Source of the DNA: G965230065 sp965230065
GTDB taxonomy: Bacteria; Bacteroidota; Bacteroidia; Cytophagales; Cyclobacteriaceae
Reading direction: 5' to 3'
NCBI GenBank assembly: GCA_965230065.1
Contig: OZ245942.1
Coordinates: 2,356,001 to 2,420,000, forward strand
Length of the DNA stretch: 64,000 nt
Shown here: piece after piece, positions 53,449-63,607 of the stretch
How positions within the stretch are numbered: position 1 is the first letter of the stretch
Layout: each line of letters opens with the position of its first letter
The notes under the pieces: generated by a model
Told to the model about the DNA's origin: nothing
Databases searched by the model: none
The model's input: the letters and a program-made list of their open reading frames with translations, nothing else
Position numbers and translations under genes: made by a program

Positions 53449-53817
53449 CTAACTTTGTTCTTCAGGATAAGGAATAAATACGAAGTTGGTAAAGTTTTCG
53501 TCTACCACAAAAAGGCAACAAAACTCATCAGGGTCTTTAAATGCTTTTTTGAATTCTTCTGCATCTTCAACAAGCTTGCGCTGTACAAACTCATCCAGGT
53601 AAGTAACGTTGTAGTTCCAGTTTGTAGCCAGCTCTCCTTTTTTGATTAATGCCTGTCCGATGGGAATGGCTACCTTGGCAATCGGAAAAATAGGATAATC
53701 GGAAAAGCCACGTTTTCTGATATGATAGGATGCTTCTTTCAGGGTTTCGGATACCACCACAAAGTCTTCGGTGATGCTCCCTAAATATTTTCCATTCAGT
53801 TCGGGGTCGTTGTGCAT
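53449..53817 (-). CDS. Small protein of unknown function
   Basis: The frame opens at 53862, but the ATG at 53817 (MHNDPELNGKYLGSITEDF) is the likely start, giving about 122 residues. The sequence is a mixed alpha/beta protein with IFPIAKVAIPIGQALIKKGEL, WNYNVTYLDEFVQRKLV and a C-terminal FVVDENFTNFVFIPYPEE. I do not recognise a family. It sits between a TlpA-like gene and the esterase on the same strand. Confidence 0.5.
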   Translation of the reverse strand: MHNDPELNGKYLGSITEDFVVVSETLKEASYHIRKRGFSDYPIFPIAKVAIPIGQALIKKGELATNWNYNVTYLDEFVQRKLVEDAEEFKKAFKDPDEFCCLFVVDENFTNFVFIPYPEEQS

Positions 53818-53872
53818 GATTTTCAGGGTTTTGTACAGCAAAAGTACAACGTAGCTGTACAAAACCCCAATA

Positions 53873-55294
53873 TCATGACCCTGAGTTTTGCTTGGCTTTG
53901 ATGTAATTTTTCAGGAATGGCTCTACATCTTCGGCCCCCAGGCGACGGGCAATGATTTTTTTGTCTTTATCTAAGATAAAAACACGGGGTACAGACTCAA
54001 TATTGTATTCGTACCGGAAATTGCTCCGCACATGAATATCCCCGGCATTGATCCAATCCAGTTGATTCTCTTTGATGTAATCTTTCCACTTTTCATCATC
54101 CGTAATTGTATTGATTGCCAGTACTTTTACGCCTTCATTTTTCAGGTTTTGGTATGCCTGGTACACAATAGGCGTTTTCTTTTTACAATTACCACAGGTA
54201 GGGTCATAAAAATACAAAATCAGGTAGTTGGCATCAATGGCATATAAATTTACAGAACGTTCCAGCGTGTCCATCAGCGTCATGGGCGGCGCCTGCTTGC
54301 CAATCAGGGTAGGCTTGCTTTCTTCTACTTTCTCTTTGATTTTGGCCAGTACTTCTTCATCCAGCCAGGGCGTTTTGCCGGCGAGGTAATAATTTTCTGC
54401 CAGCTTGATAAACACAGATTCCATACCCATTACATTGGATGTTTCGTATTTGCTGGCCAGGTTGGTAAGTACATACCGGAACATGTCTTCGTTTCCTTCT
54501 GTCTGGCTGATGACTTCCTGCGCAGCTGCAAAAACAGAATCGGGCTGTTGCACAACCACCTTGTCAAAATACTCCATAAGTTTGGTATGGAAAACAGGGG
54601 TTTTAAGCATACGTGCGTCAGAGAAAGCGATATGATCTAAGAAATGGTTTTTATAGTACTGATACTTGGCCTGCTTAGGGTCTTCAGCACCCTGCCCAAC
54701 GGTTTCAGGCACTTCAATAACCTCAGAAGATTGAATGACCCGGGATACAAACAAATCAGGGTTATCTTCAACCAATTTTTTTCTGTATGATAAAAGTTCT
54801 TTATTAATATCCTGTATTTGTTTTTGCAGTTTTGCGGCAGCGTCAGCATTTTCTTTCTGGGTTTCCAGGGCTTCTTTGAGTTTTGCTATTTGCTGTTGTT
54901 TTTCAATGCCATATTGCTGCAACTGCATAAACACCTGGTTTTCTTTGGAACCCTGTATTTTAATAGAACCTATGGGATCTTTGGCATCGGTTTCAATGGA
55001 AAATTGCTGTTCGTTTACGATAATCTCGAGGTACAGGTTCTTGGGTGCATACACAAAATAAACGCCTCCTTCCAGGGGTTTATCTCCTTCAAAAACAAAT
55101 TGATGGGCATCATTAATGCGGGCGGTATCTTGCACATATTTTTTGTCGCCATAATAAAAGCCCAGGTAACAAACTGAGTCTGGTAAATTATCAACCTTTA
55201 CAGCAATTTTATATCCGTTTTCAGTTCCGGATGCAAAAAGTGGGGTAGAAAAAAAGCTTAAAAAAAGAAGGATAAATAGATTTCGGTACTGCAT
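53873..55294 (-). CDS. TlpA-like thiol-disulfide oxidoreductase with long N-terminal region
   Basis: This 473-residue protein has a signal peptide and an N-terminal DUF4369-like part (KIAVKVDNLPDSVCYLGFYYGDKK). A helical central region follows, with a coiled-coil-like stretch around QLQQYGIEKQQQIAKLKEALE and DUF5106-like features. The C-terminal thioredoxin domain has the active site PTCGNCKKKTP (CxxC) and the later FILDKDKKIIARRL. It would reduce or oxidise disulfides in the periplasm. Proteins of this layout are very common in Bacteroidota. Confidence 0.9.
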   Translation of the reverse strand: MQYRNLFILLFLSFFSTPLFASGTENGYKIAVKVDNLPDSVCYLGFYYGDKKYVQDTARINDAHQFVFEGDKPLEGGVYFVYAPKNLYLEIIVNEQQFSIETDAKDPIGSIKIQGSKENQVFMQLQQYGIEKQQQIAKLKEALETQKENADAAAKLQKQIQDINKELLSYRKKLVEDNPDLFVSRVIQSSEVIEVPETVGQGAEDPKQAKYQYYKNHFLDHIAFSDARMLKTPVFHTKLMEYFDKVVVQQPDSVFAAAQEVISQTEGNEDMFRYVLTNLASKYETSNVMGMESVFIKLAENYYLAGKTPWLDEEVLAKIKEKVEESKPTLIGKQAPPMTLMDTLERSVNLYAIDANYLILYFYDPTCGNCKKKTPIVYQAYQNLKNEGVKVLAINTITDDEKWKDYIKENQLDWINAGDIHVRSNFRYEYNIESVPRVFILDKDKKIIARRLGAEDVEPFLKNYIKAKQNSGS

Positions 55295-55401
55295 AGCTAA
55301 AAAATCATGTTTGAATGATTCTTTGCAAATAACGTGCAGAGCATGCAGTCTGTATCCAAAGTGTAAAGAAATTGTAGAAAATTAAAGATTTTTACACAAA
55401 A

Positions 55402-56424
55402 TCAATGCTTAACTACTTCACCGGGCTGTTCTTCTTCCGAAGGGGTTTGCTGTTGGTTTTCTTGTTTTTCATCTTTTTTATTGGCAATGACGGATGTAAT
55501 AACCCCTGTGGCCAGGATGCCAATGATGATACCGAGCGAAAGTCCGATAGGGAATTTGTAGTAATGAATCAATAACATTTTTACACCCACAAAGCCCAAT
55601 ACGAAAACCAAGCTTAGCTTTAAGTAGCGGAACTTGTCAAGCACAGAAGCCAGTACAAAATAAAGGGAACGCAAGCCCAGAATGGCGAATACATTGGAGG
55701 TAAATACAATGAAAGGATCGGTGGTAACAGCAAAAATTGCCGGGATAGAATCGATGGCAAACATCACATCAGATGTTTCTATTACCATGAGCACCACAAA
55801 CAGAGGTGTTGCTGCTTTTACACCATCAATGCAGGTGAAAAACTTGCCACTTTCAATACTATTACTTACCGGGTAAATCTTTCGGATTAGTTTGATTACG
55901 GGGTTCTTTTGCGGCTCCACACTTTCTTCATGATCCTGAAATAATTTAATGGCTGAGTAAATAAGTAATGCCCCAAAAACATAGGTTATCCACGCAAAAT
56001 TATTGATAAGTGCTGTACCCGCAGCAATCATAACACCCCTGAAAACCAACGCACCGATAATGCCCCAATACAAAATCCGATGTTGATACTTTTGAGGAAT
56101 ATTGAAATAGGCAAAAATCATTGCTATCACAAATATATTGTCTACACTCAGTGATTTTTCTATGACATAACCAGTAAAAAAATTGAGGGCAGCTTCCCTT
56201 CCCGACATTTTTATGCCAATTTTGTCGCCAATGCCAAGCCAGTGCTCCTGGTAAGCAAAGTAGAGAAAAATATTAAAGAGAAAGGCAGTGAAAATCCAGA
56301 TGCTGGTCCAAGTCAATGACTCACGGAAGGTAATGGCATGTGGGTTTTTGTGAAAAACACCCAAATCAATGGCCAAAAATACAAGAATAAGGGCAATAAA
56401 GCCTAACCAGATCCAAATCTCCAT
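55402..56424 (-). CDS. TerC family integral membrane protein
   Basis: This 340-residue membrane protein of about nine helices has the TerC signature: the first helix with WLGFIALILVFLAIDLGVFH, the conserved ALNFFTGYVIEKSLSVDNIFV block, and VMFAIDSIPAIFAVTTDPFIVFTSNVFAILGLRSLYF. TerC/Alx proteins are linked to metal (manganese) homeostasis and tellurite resistance. The last 30 residues are hydrophilic. It appears as a single gene. Confidence 0.9.
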   Translation of the reverse strand: MEIWIWLGFIALILVFLAIDLGVFHKNPHAITFRESLTWTSIWIFTAFLFNIFLYFAYQEHWLGIGDKIGIKMSGREAALNFFTGYVIEKSLSVDNIFVIAMIFAYFNIPQKYQHRILYWGIIGALVFRGVMIAAGTALINNFAWITYVFGALLIYSAIKLFQDHEESVEPQKNPVIKLIRKIYPVSNSIESGKFFTCIDGVKAATPLFVVLMVIETSDVMFAIDSIPAIFAVTTDPFIVFTSNVFAILGLRSLYFVLASVLDKFRYLKLSLVFVLGFVGVKMLLIHYYKFPIGLSLGIIIGILATGVITSVIANKKDEKQENQQQTPSEEEQPGEVVKH

Positions 56425-56687
56425 TTAGTGACGGTTAATTGTTCGGAGTACGTTTAAAATTTTAATGTAAACTGAAATGGCCGAATACATTTGGTTTTCA
56501 CAAAAACAAGAGATAATTAGACAATATTAGTACCAAAAATAAGGAATAAAACTTACAATTAGATAGATTCCTTACTTGTAGCACCATATAAGCCCATAAT
56601 ATTATCTTTAGCATTCGAGACAATCAATTATTATAATGCAAAATTATATAAAAATAATACAAAAAACTACAATTGTACCAAAAAGAA

Positions 56688-58028
56688 ATGTTTAAAAAAA
56701 TATTAGTCAAAAATATCTTGCTGATAGCTATTTCGCTAATAACAGCCTGTACAGCAAGCAGACCCAAAATTAGTGAACGTAGGTTTAGTAAGATGGTTGA
56801 AAGTTCGCCTGTATTTAGCCGGAATTTTACAGGGTTTGCCCTGTATGACACCGAGCTTGATGAAATGGTATACGAATATGAGGCGGATAAATACTATACA
56901 CCTGCCTCAAACACTAAAATTTTTACACTTTTCGCCGGTTTACAATTGTTGGGAGATCAAATTCCTGCGTTGGAATATGTGTCCAGGGGAGATTCCCTGA
57001 TTTTTACCGGAACGGGTGATCCTTCTTTCCTGCATCATGATATTGCCATTATTGATACAACGTACGAAGACAAGGTGTACGATTTTTTGCAAAACCGCAC
57101 TGAAAAGCTGTTTTACGCAGAAAGGCCCTGGCAGGACAAATATTTTGGCCCCGGATGGGCGTGGAGCGATTACAGCTATTATTATTCTACCGAAAAATCA
57201 GTTTTTCCCATTTATGGAAACGTGGTCCGGTTCGAGTTCAAAGAATATATTTCCAAACCACTGGCAAACCCTTCCTATTTCACCTCTTTGGTTGAAGCCT
57301 TTCCAGATGAAGATGCGCCGTATTACATATTCAGGAACCAGGCTGAAAACCGTTTTGTGTATCGCCCAAAAGCTGATTCACTTTCATTTGAAATTGACAC
57401 ACCATTTAAGGTGTCAGATGCGCTGGTAGTGAATTTGCTCAGCGATACCTTGAAAAGAAAAGTAAAAATGTACAAAGGAAACCTACCGCAAGACAGGATT
57501 ACTTTGTACAGCTTGCCTGCCGATAGTCTTTACAAACGCATGATGCAGGTGAGCGATAATTTTATTGCAGAGCAGTTGTTGCTGGTATGCTCATCGGTGC
57601 AAAACGATACCCTTAGTTCTGACTGGGTTATAGATAACATGAAAGAAAATTATCTGAGCGACTTGCCCGATGAGCCTATTTGGGTAGATGGTTCGGGTTT
57701 GTCTCGCTACAACTTACAAACACCCCGCAGCGTTGTAGGATTATTAAAAAAAGTGGACGAAGTATTGGACGATGAGCGGATCAAAAATATTTTTCCGGCA
57801 GGCGGAGTATCCGGTACCATTAAATATTGGTACGGAGGTGCTGAAAAGCCTTATGTTTTTGCCAAAACCGGTACGTTGAGCAATAAGCACTGCCTGAGCG
57901 GGTTTGTGTATACCCAAAGTGGCAAGAAATTGATTTTTAGCTTTATGCACAATAATTATATTACTTCATCTTCAGTGCTTAAAAAAGAAATGCAGCAGAT
58001 TCTACAGACTATTTATCTGGAATATTAG
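56688..58028 (+). CDS. D-alanyl-D-alanine carboxypeptidase (PBP4/S13 family) lipoprotein
   Basis: The frame opens at a TTG at 56673, but the ATG at 56688 gives MFKKILVKNILLIAISLITAC, a lipoprotein signal with Cys21. The 446-residue protein has the three penicillin-binding motifs: Ser74-x-x-Lys77 (PASNTK), Ser-Asp-Asn (QVSDNFIAEQ) and Lys-Thr-Gly (FAKTGTLSN). It would cleave the terminal D-Ala or cross-links of peptidoglycan. Lipid anchoring is less usual for this family. It is a single plus-strand gene next to a TerC gene on the other strand. Confidence 0.9.
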   Translation: MFKKILVKNILLIAISLITACTASRPKISERRFSKMVESSPVFSRNFTGFALYDTELDEMVYEYEADKYYTPASNTKIFTLFAGLQLLGDQIPALEYVSRGDSLIFTGTGDPSFLHHDIAIIDTTYEDKVYDFLQNRTEKLFYAERPWQDKYFGPGWAWSDYSYYYSTEKSVFPIYGNVVRFEFKEYISKPLANPSYFTSLVEAFPDEDAPYYIFRNQAENRFVYRPKADSLSFEIDTPFKVSDALVVNLLSDTLKRKVKMYKGNLPQDRITLYSLPADSLYKRMMQVSDNFIAEQLLLVCSSVQNDTLSSDWVIDNMKENYLSDLPDEPIWVDGSGLSRYNLQTPRSVVGLLKKVDEVLDDERIKNIFPAGGVSGTIKYWYGGAEKPYVFAKTGTLSNKHCLSGFVYTQSGKKLIFSFMHNNYITSSSVLKKEMQQILQTIYLEY

Positions 58029-58179
58029 CCTGATCTATCTCATTTTAGGAGAAAAATTGTTAACTTATATAGGCTCTTTGAAGTTATATTAATACTAACA
58101 TTTCACAGGTGTAGGACGGTTCGGCGACCGGGCTGCCGGCGCAGCCGCCTTACTTTATCCGACAGAAAATATTACCGTT

Positions 58180-58938
58180 ATGACCCGATTTCTACTTTTT
58201 TTGCTCGCAGGAATGCTTTCACCCATGTGGCTGTCTGCCCAATTTAAGCTGAATGGTTACGCTCAGTATATGCAAACGGGCTGCATACTACTTACTCCGG
58301 ACGAGCGGTATGCCGAGGGCATTGCTTATAGCACCGATAGGATTGACCTGAGCCGGTATTTTGAAATAGAATTTGATATTTACCTGGGTGACAAAGATGA
58401 ATTTGGTGCCGATGGCATTACTTTCGTCATTCATAACGATGCCCGGGAGTTTGAAGCTTTTGGCACGTATGGCGAATGTATTGGCTATGGCCGATGGAAC
58501 CCGGAATTACCTTATGGGAGCTTCATTGCTCCTTCTATTGCTGTAGAGTTTGATACATACCAAAACCCCCGTCAGGGTGATCCCTCCGGCGACCATGTGG
58601 CCTATCTGGAAAACGGGGTGAGTTATCATGAAAATTACTGGAATGGCGGAAAAGAAGACCTGAACCTTGAGGATGACAGGTTGCACAGCTTTCGTTTCAG
58701 TTGGAACCCTGAAAAACAGGAAATTATTGTGCGCTTAGATAATAATATTGTGCATCAAGGCAAACGCGACCTGATCAACGATATTTTTCAGGGAGAAACC
58801 AGCGTGATTTGGGGCTTTACAGCTTCTACGGGCAATAAGCACAATACGCAGTACTTTTGCATCAAACGCATTGCCTATCAGGATAAGTTGATAGAAACAC
58901 CCGATTTAGGGCAAGAAATTACACTTGTAACGGAATAG
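58180..58938 (+). CDS. L-type lectin-domain protein
   Basis: This 252-residue exported protein has a signal peptide (MTRFLLFLLAGMLSPMWLSA) and an L-type (legume) lectin fold: FEIEFDIYLGDKDEFGADGITFVIHND, the GYGRWNPELPYGSFIAPSIAVEFDTYQNPRQGDPS region, and LEDDRLHSFRFSWNPEKQEIIVRLD. Asp and Asn in the calcium/carbohydrate loops are visible. It probably binds a sugar outside the cell; gliding and surface proteins of Bacteroidota often have such a domain. A GC-rich hairpin-like stretch lies just upstream at about 58110-58160. Confidence 0.8.
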   Translation: MTRFLLFLLAGMLSPMWLSAQFKLNGYAQYMQTGCILLTPDERYAEGIAYSTDRIDLSRYFEIEFDIYLGDKDEFGADGITFVIHNDAREFEAFGTYGECIGYGRWNPELPYGSFIAPSIAVEFDTYQNPRQGDPSGDHVAYLENGVSYHENYWNGGKEDLNLEDDRLHSFRFSWNPEKQEIIVRLDNNIVHQGKRDLINDIFQGETSVIWGFTASTGNKHNTQYFCIKRIAYQDKLIETPDLGQEITLVTE

Positions 58939-58997
58939 CATACCAGACTGCTGAACTTTGCCCACCTTTTCGGATATTGTAAGAAAATTTTGTGCAG

Positions 58998-61121
58998 ATG
59001 TTCCGCTGGGTCCCTTATCCTTTTCTGAGGCTTACTCCTGCTTTTATTGCAGGTATTCTCCTTAATGTTTTTCTTGATTTTCAAGTAGCCTGGTGGTGTT
59101 TGGGTATAGTGCTTCTGACATATATTATTATTACTTTCCTAACGCCCCGAAAGCATTATTATAAAACAGCACAGCTCTGTGGCATGCTGGGTATTACTTT
59201 CCTGGTATTGGCCGGGGCAATGTATACCGGACAATTTACGGCTATCAATCATCAGGAGCATATTGCCAATGATACCGCCGAAACAGCTTATTATACGGCT
59301 ACCGTGATTGAACCCTCTGCAGAGAAAAAACGATCTTTCCAAACCACCCTTTCTGTTGAAAAAATATTATTTTCTGATACTGCAAAATGGGAAAATAGGG
59401 AAGGGAAAGTATTGCTTTATCAATCTAAAAAAGAGAGTGCGAAGGTAGTTCAGTTGCAGTATGGCGATAAAATAATGATAAAAGGAAATCCGGTAAAAAT
59501 TGCACCACCTACCAATCCGGGTCAGTTTGATTATGGTAAGTTTCTTAGCTTTCAAAATATTTATCATCAGCAATTCATAAAGCCGGGTGAACTGATAAAG
59601 TATGACAACCATGTCCCTAACCCCTTCATGGCTGTGGCTTACACAATGCAGGAAAAGTGCACCAAAATACTTTATCAAAACATATCTGATGCTCAAAACA
59701 GGGGCATTGCCCTGGCGTTAATTTTGGGCGTAAAAGATGGATTGGACAACCAAATCAGGGAAGCGTATGCCGCCGCCGGAGCCATGCATGTGTTGGCCGT
59801 ATCGGGCTTGCATGTGGGTATTATTTATCTTATCATTTCTTTTCTGTTTTCTTTTACCAAAAAACTGCCCGGCGGTAACTGGCTGCATGGCATTTTGTGT
59901 TTACTGTTCATCTGGCTGTATGCATTGGTAACCGGGCTTTCCCCTTCGGTAATGCGGGCGGCTACTATGTTTTCCTTTATCATTGTGGCAGAAGCAGCCC
60001 GACGACAAACCAATATTTATAATACCCTGGCAGCTTCTGCCTTCTTTTTGTTATGTATAGACCCTTTTCTCATTGTTTCGGTAGGCTTTCAGTTATCCTA
60101 CCTGGCTGTGGCGGGCATTGTGTATTTACAACCCAAAATTTACAGATGGCTGTCCTTTGACCATTGGCTGCCCGATAAAATATGGCAACTCACGGCGGTA
60201 TCCATTGCTGCCCAACTGGCTACATTCCCTTTGGGATTGTATTACTTTCACCAGTTTCCGGTGTATTTCTGGCTGGCCAATTTACTCGTTATTCCGGCTG
60301 CTTTCCTGATATTATCTGGCGGATTGGTGGTTTTACTTTCAGGCAGCTTATGGGAAGCCGGAGGTATAATTAGTGGGTTTTTATTGGAAAAATTAATATG
60401 GGTCACCAACCAGGGTGTGCTATGGATAGAAAAACTCCCCTTCAGTATCATCTCCAATTGGATGATTGATGAACAACAAACTATCCTGCTGTATGCAATG
60501 ATTATTTGTGTGCTCCTGCTTTTTCACTACAGAAGATTCAAATTCCTGGTGTATATTTTCGGATGTGTGTGCCTGTTCACCTGGCTTGATTTTGAACGAT
60601 ATGCCCGACAAAACTCCCGGAAAAACATTACCTTTTATGACATTTATGGGGAAAGCAATGTAGATTTTATTGATGGGAAAAGTAGTTTTTTGCTGGGTAC
60701 TGTCAATGAAAAAACCGATTATATCGTTAGCCAGGCCCGTATCCAAAACGGATTATTACCGGTTGGTGAGATGCAAACTGATGAAAACCTTCTGGCTGAG
60801 AAAGACTTTAAAAACCTGCAAATAGTAGTATGGCAAGGGAAAAAAGTCGCTTTTATTACTCATCCATTTCCAAAGAATGGGTTTTTGAGCAAACAAATCC
60901 CGATAGATTATCTGGTAGTTTGCCAGGATGCTGTACGCGATCTGGAAAAAATCAGGAAGGGTTTTACATTCACAACTTTAGTTATTGACAGCTCCAACCG
61001 CTATTATACGGTGCAAAACCTCTTAAAACAGGCCGAATCATTGGGCATAAAAGCACACGCTGTTTCTGAAAAAGGAGCGTATGTTGTAAATTTCGCTCAT
61101 GATTCCCATCGCTTTTTCTGA
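58998..61121 (+). CDS. comEC: ComEC/Rec2-family DNA uptake channel
   Basis: ComEC moves single-stranded DNA across the inner membrane in natural transformation. The start may be the GTG at 58992 or the ATG at 58998. The roughly 708-residue protein has the N-terminal DUF4131-like part (after a first pair of helices), then the Competence domain of 10 or so helices with the marker AAGAMHVLAVSGLHVGIIY and LVTGLSPSVMRAATMF. The C-terminal part occupies the place of the metallo-beta-lactamase domain but lacks its HxHxDH motif, as is common in short Bacteroidota forms. It overlaps the HDAC-like gene by 23 bases. Confidence 0.9.
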   Translation: MFRWVPYPFLRLTPAFIAGILLNVFLDFQVAWWCLGIVLLTYIIITFLTPRKHYYKTAQLCGMLGITFLVLAGAMYTGQFTAINHQEHIANDTAETAYYTATVIEPSAEKKRSFQTTLSVEKILFSDTAKWENREGKVLLYQSKKESAKVVQLQYGDKIMIKGNPVKIAPPTNPGQFDYGKFLSFQNIYHQQFIKPGELIKYDNHVPNPFMAVAYTMQEKCTKILYQNISDAQNRGIALALILGVKDGLDNQIREAYAAAGAMHVLAVSGLHVGIIYLIISFLFSFTKKLPGGNWLHGILCLLFIWLYALVTGLSPSVMRAATMFSFIIVAEAARRQTNIYNTLAASAFFLLCIDPFLIVSVGFQLSYLAVAGIVYLQPKIYRWLSFDHWLPDKIWQLTAVSIAAQLATFPLGLYYFHQFPVYFWLANLLVIPAAFLILSGGLVVLLSGSLWEAGGIISGFLLEKLIWVTNQGVLWIEKLPFSIISNWMIDEQQTILLYAMIICVLLLFHYRRFKFLVYIFGCVCLFTWLDFERYARQNSRKNITFYDIYGESNVDFIDGKSSFLLGTVNEKTDYIVSQARIQNGLLPVGEMQTDENLLAEKDFKNLQIVVWQGKKVAFITHPFPKNGFLSKQIPIDYLVVCQDAVRDLEKIRKGFTFTTLVIDSSNRYYTVQNLLKQAESLGIKAHAVSEKGAYVVNFAHDSHRFF

Positions 61122-61998
61122 CAAATACCTTTACCGCCTTCCTGAAAACCACCGCTTCCCCATTCATAAATACGAGCTTGTAAAAGAACAATTGGAGTAC
61201 GAAGGCCTGGCCTCCCCCGAACAGTTTTTTGATCCCGGATTGTGTGAAGATGCCATCGTTACACTTACACATGAAAAGGATTATTACCACCGTGTAGTAA
61301 ACCTGGCATTAAGCCCTCAGGAAATTAAAAAGATTGGATTACCCATCATTCCTATTTCGGTAAAAAGAGCCAGAAATTCTGTGGCTGGTACGGTGCAGGC
61401 AGCTGTGTTGGCAATGGAAAAGGGCATTGGCATGAATACTGGTGGCGGCACCCATCATGCTTTTCACAACCGTGGAGAAGGGTTCTGTGTATTTAACGAT
61501 ATAGCTGTGGCTGCGAATTATTTGCTGAATATTGACAAAGTAAGAGGCGTTCTGATCGTAGACCTGGATGTTCACCAGGGCAATGGCACGGCCCAAATAT
61601 TTGCCAATGACAAGCGGGTTTTTACCTTCAGCATGCACGGGCAGCACAATTATCCCCTGAAAAAAGAAAAATCAGACCTGGATATTGACTTGCCAAACGG
61701 AACAGATGACAACACTTACCTGGAAACTTTGAGCGAAACCCTGCCCAAACTCATCCATCATCACCGCCCCGACCTGGTATTTTATCAGGCAGGGGTAGAT
61801 GTGCTGGCTACTGACAAGCTGGGCAAGCTGGCACTCACCAAAGCAGGCTGCAAAACCAGGGACGAAATGGTATTGACGCAATGTTACCAACACCAAATTC
61901 CCATAGTAGTGACGTTGGGCGGAGGCTACTCAGCCCGCATAGCCGATATTGTGGATGCGCATTGTAACACATTTCGTGTGGCGATGGGGATGTTTTGA
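61099..61998 (+). CDS. Histone deacetylase-fold protein (AcuC-like)
   Basis: This 299-residue protein has the arginase/deacetylase fold. Zinc and catalytic residues are visible: His-His in MNTGGGTHHAFHNRGEGFCVFND, and Asp-His in VDLDVHQGNGTAQIF, with a later Asp in FYQAGVDVLA. Bacterial members deacetylate small acetylated amines or proteins; the AcuC type acts on acetyl-CoA synthetase. The substrate is unknown here. The ATG overlaps the ComEC gene by 23 bases, so they are co-transcribed. Confidence 0.9.
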   Translation: MIPIAFSDKYLYRLPENHRFPIHKYELVKEQLEYEGLASPEQFFDPGLCEDAIVTLTHEKDYYHRVVNLALSPQEIKKIGLPIIPISVKRARNSVAGTVQAAVLAMEKGIGMNTGGGTHHAFHNRGEGFCVFNDIAVAANYLLNIDKVRGVLIVDLDVHQGNGTAQIFANDKRVFTFSMHGQHNYPLKKEKSDLDIDLPNGTDDNTYLETLSETLPKLIHHHRPDLVFYQAGVDVLATDKLGKLALTKAGCKTRDEMVLTQCYQHQIPIVVTLGGGYSARIADIVDAHCNTFRVAMGMF

Positions 61999-62679
61999 TA
62001 AATTTTTTTTTCCCTTTGAATAACTATTATGTGAAAAAAATTCTAAATTTAGCTATTTAGGTTTGGTTAAAAATACTCAATCATATCAAAAATAGATAGT
62101 GATATTTGACGTTATCTAGGGAAAATGTAAGCTATGGTATCGGTACGTGATATACTCATCATTTTACTCTCTCTCACTTTTCTTGCAAGCTGCGAGGATG
62201 AGGTAGGGCCTGTCTTTGTGGAAATCCCCGGTAAACTGAAAAAAGAAATGAGCTTTTGGGATATAAATGGGGAAGAGCCAATGGGGTATGCTGAATATAA
62301 ATACGGAGCGCATGGTAAGTTACTGGAAGAGCATTTAAGCATTATTTCACCAGGAAAGAGTATGATAACCAAGATAGGCTGGTAAGGGAAACCTCATATA
62401 CTAATCAGCTTGGGGAGTTTTTAAAAGGCTCTTACAGCTTGTTTGAATATGATACACAAGACAGATTGAAGAAAAGAGCCGGTTATTATAAAGATCGATT
62501 AAAGCATGAAGTATTCTACGAATATGATGAAAAAGGAAGAAAAGTAAAGGAAAGCTTTTTTCAGCCAGAGCATGATTTTGTTTTTTCCTATGAAATTTTT
62601 AGTTACAGAGAGGATGGGTTGTTACATGCGGTTACTGCATACCACTATGATGGAGGTATCAAAGATTATGTATTAAGTA

Positions 62680-63607
62680 ACTCAAGTTGCTACCTATGAG
62701 AAAAAGTGTTATCGTATTGCAGAATATAGTAGTTTTGAGGTTACCACACATCAAAACATATATTTTTATGCTCAACGACAACACCATTGCAATATACGTG
62801 ATTTTGGACGATATTCTTCAAGCTATTGGCCATCAAGAAGATCAACAACGCCGTGTAAACGATGCGCTTATACTAACTACTGCTTTAATAGCCGCTTGGT
62901 ATTTTGGGGGGAACTGGACCACTGCCTTGCATTATATGCGTTCCCATCACTGCTCCAAGATGTTAAGCTCTTCCCGTTTTAATCGGCGATTACATAGCAT
63001 TGCCGTGTTAGCCGAATATTGTTTCCGTTTGTTAGGGTGGGCTTTTAAGGTCACCAACTTTAGGCAACGTTATCTATTAGATACCTTTCCAGTACGGGTC
63101 TGTCACAACATTCGTATCGCTCGTTGCCGGATGCTGCAAGGAGAGGATTATCGGGGTAAAAATACCTCTAAGCGAGAATATTTCTATGGCTATAAAGTGG
63201 CTTTAGTACTCAGTGAAGAGGGATTACCCGTAGAACTAGCTTTTATACCCGGCTCTTACAGCGATCATTCAGCTTTAGCCCGCTTAGACTTTGATCTACC
63301 CAAAGGTAGTATTGTCTGGCAAGACAGTGGATTTACCGATTACCAATGGGAAGATTTTTATCAACAAGAAGAACATATTGAGTTTGCTACACAGCGCAAG
63401 AAGAACTCTCGGCGGGGGGATAGTTTTATAGATGCTATTGCCAAAAAGTACAATCGGAAAAAGATAGAAACCGTGTTTAGTGAAATTACGGCCCGGTTTG
63501 CCAAAAACCTGCATGCCGTGACAATAGCAGGTTTTCAGTATAAAGTCTTTTTAACGATCATGGCTTACAGCCTGATCAAATATATTCAGGTATAAGTAGC
63601 AACTTAG
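62680..63607 (+). mobile_element. IS982 family insertion sequence
   Basis: The element is about 928 bases long and carries one transposase gene. Its ends share the inverted core AAGTTGCTAC (62684-62693, and reverse complement at 63596-63605). The same eight bases ATTAAGTA flank it at 62672-62679 and 63608-63615 as a target duplication. It sits inside the YD-repeat lipoprotein gene and looks recent because both repeats are intact. The exact ends may shift by two bases because the duplication is 6 to 8 bases long. Confidence 0.8.
62768..63595 (+). CDS. IS982 family transposase
   Basis: This 275-residue DDE transposase starts at the ATG at 62768 (MLNDNTIAIYVILDDILQAI). The frame opens upstream at 62687 but that part is not conserved-looking. 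Family features are HYMRSHHCSKMLSSSRFNRRLH near the N-terminus, FPVRVCHNIRIARCRMLQGEDYRGKNTSKREYFYGYKV, the Asp in IVWQDSGFTDYQW, and the Glu in IETVFSEITARF near the end. It appears intact and may be active. Confidence 0.9.
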   Translation: MLNDNTIAIYVILDDILQAIGHQEDQQRRVNDALILTTALIAAWYFGGNWTTALHYMRSHHCSKMLSSSRFNRRLHSIAVLAEYCFRLLGWAFKVTNFRQRYLLDTFPVRVCHNIRIARCRMLQGEDYRGKNTSKREYFYGYKVALVLSEEGLPVELAFIPGSYSDHSALARLDFDLPKGSIVWQDSGFTDYQWEDFYQQEEHIEFATQRKKNSRRGDSFIDAIAKKYNRKKIETVFSEITARFAKNLHAVTIAGFQYKVFLTIMAYSLIKYIQV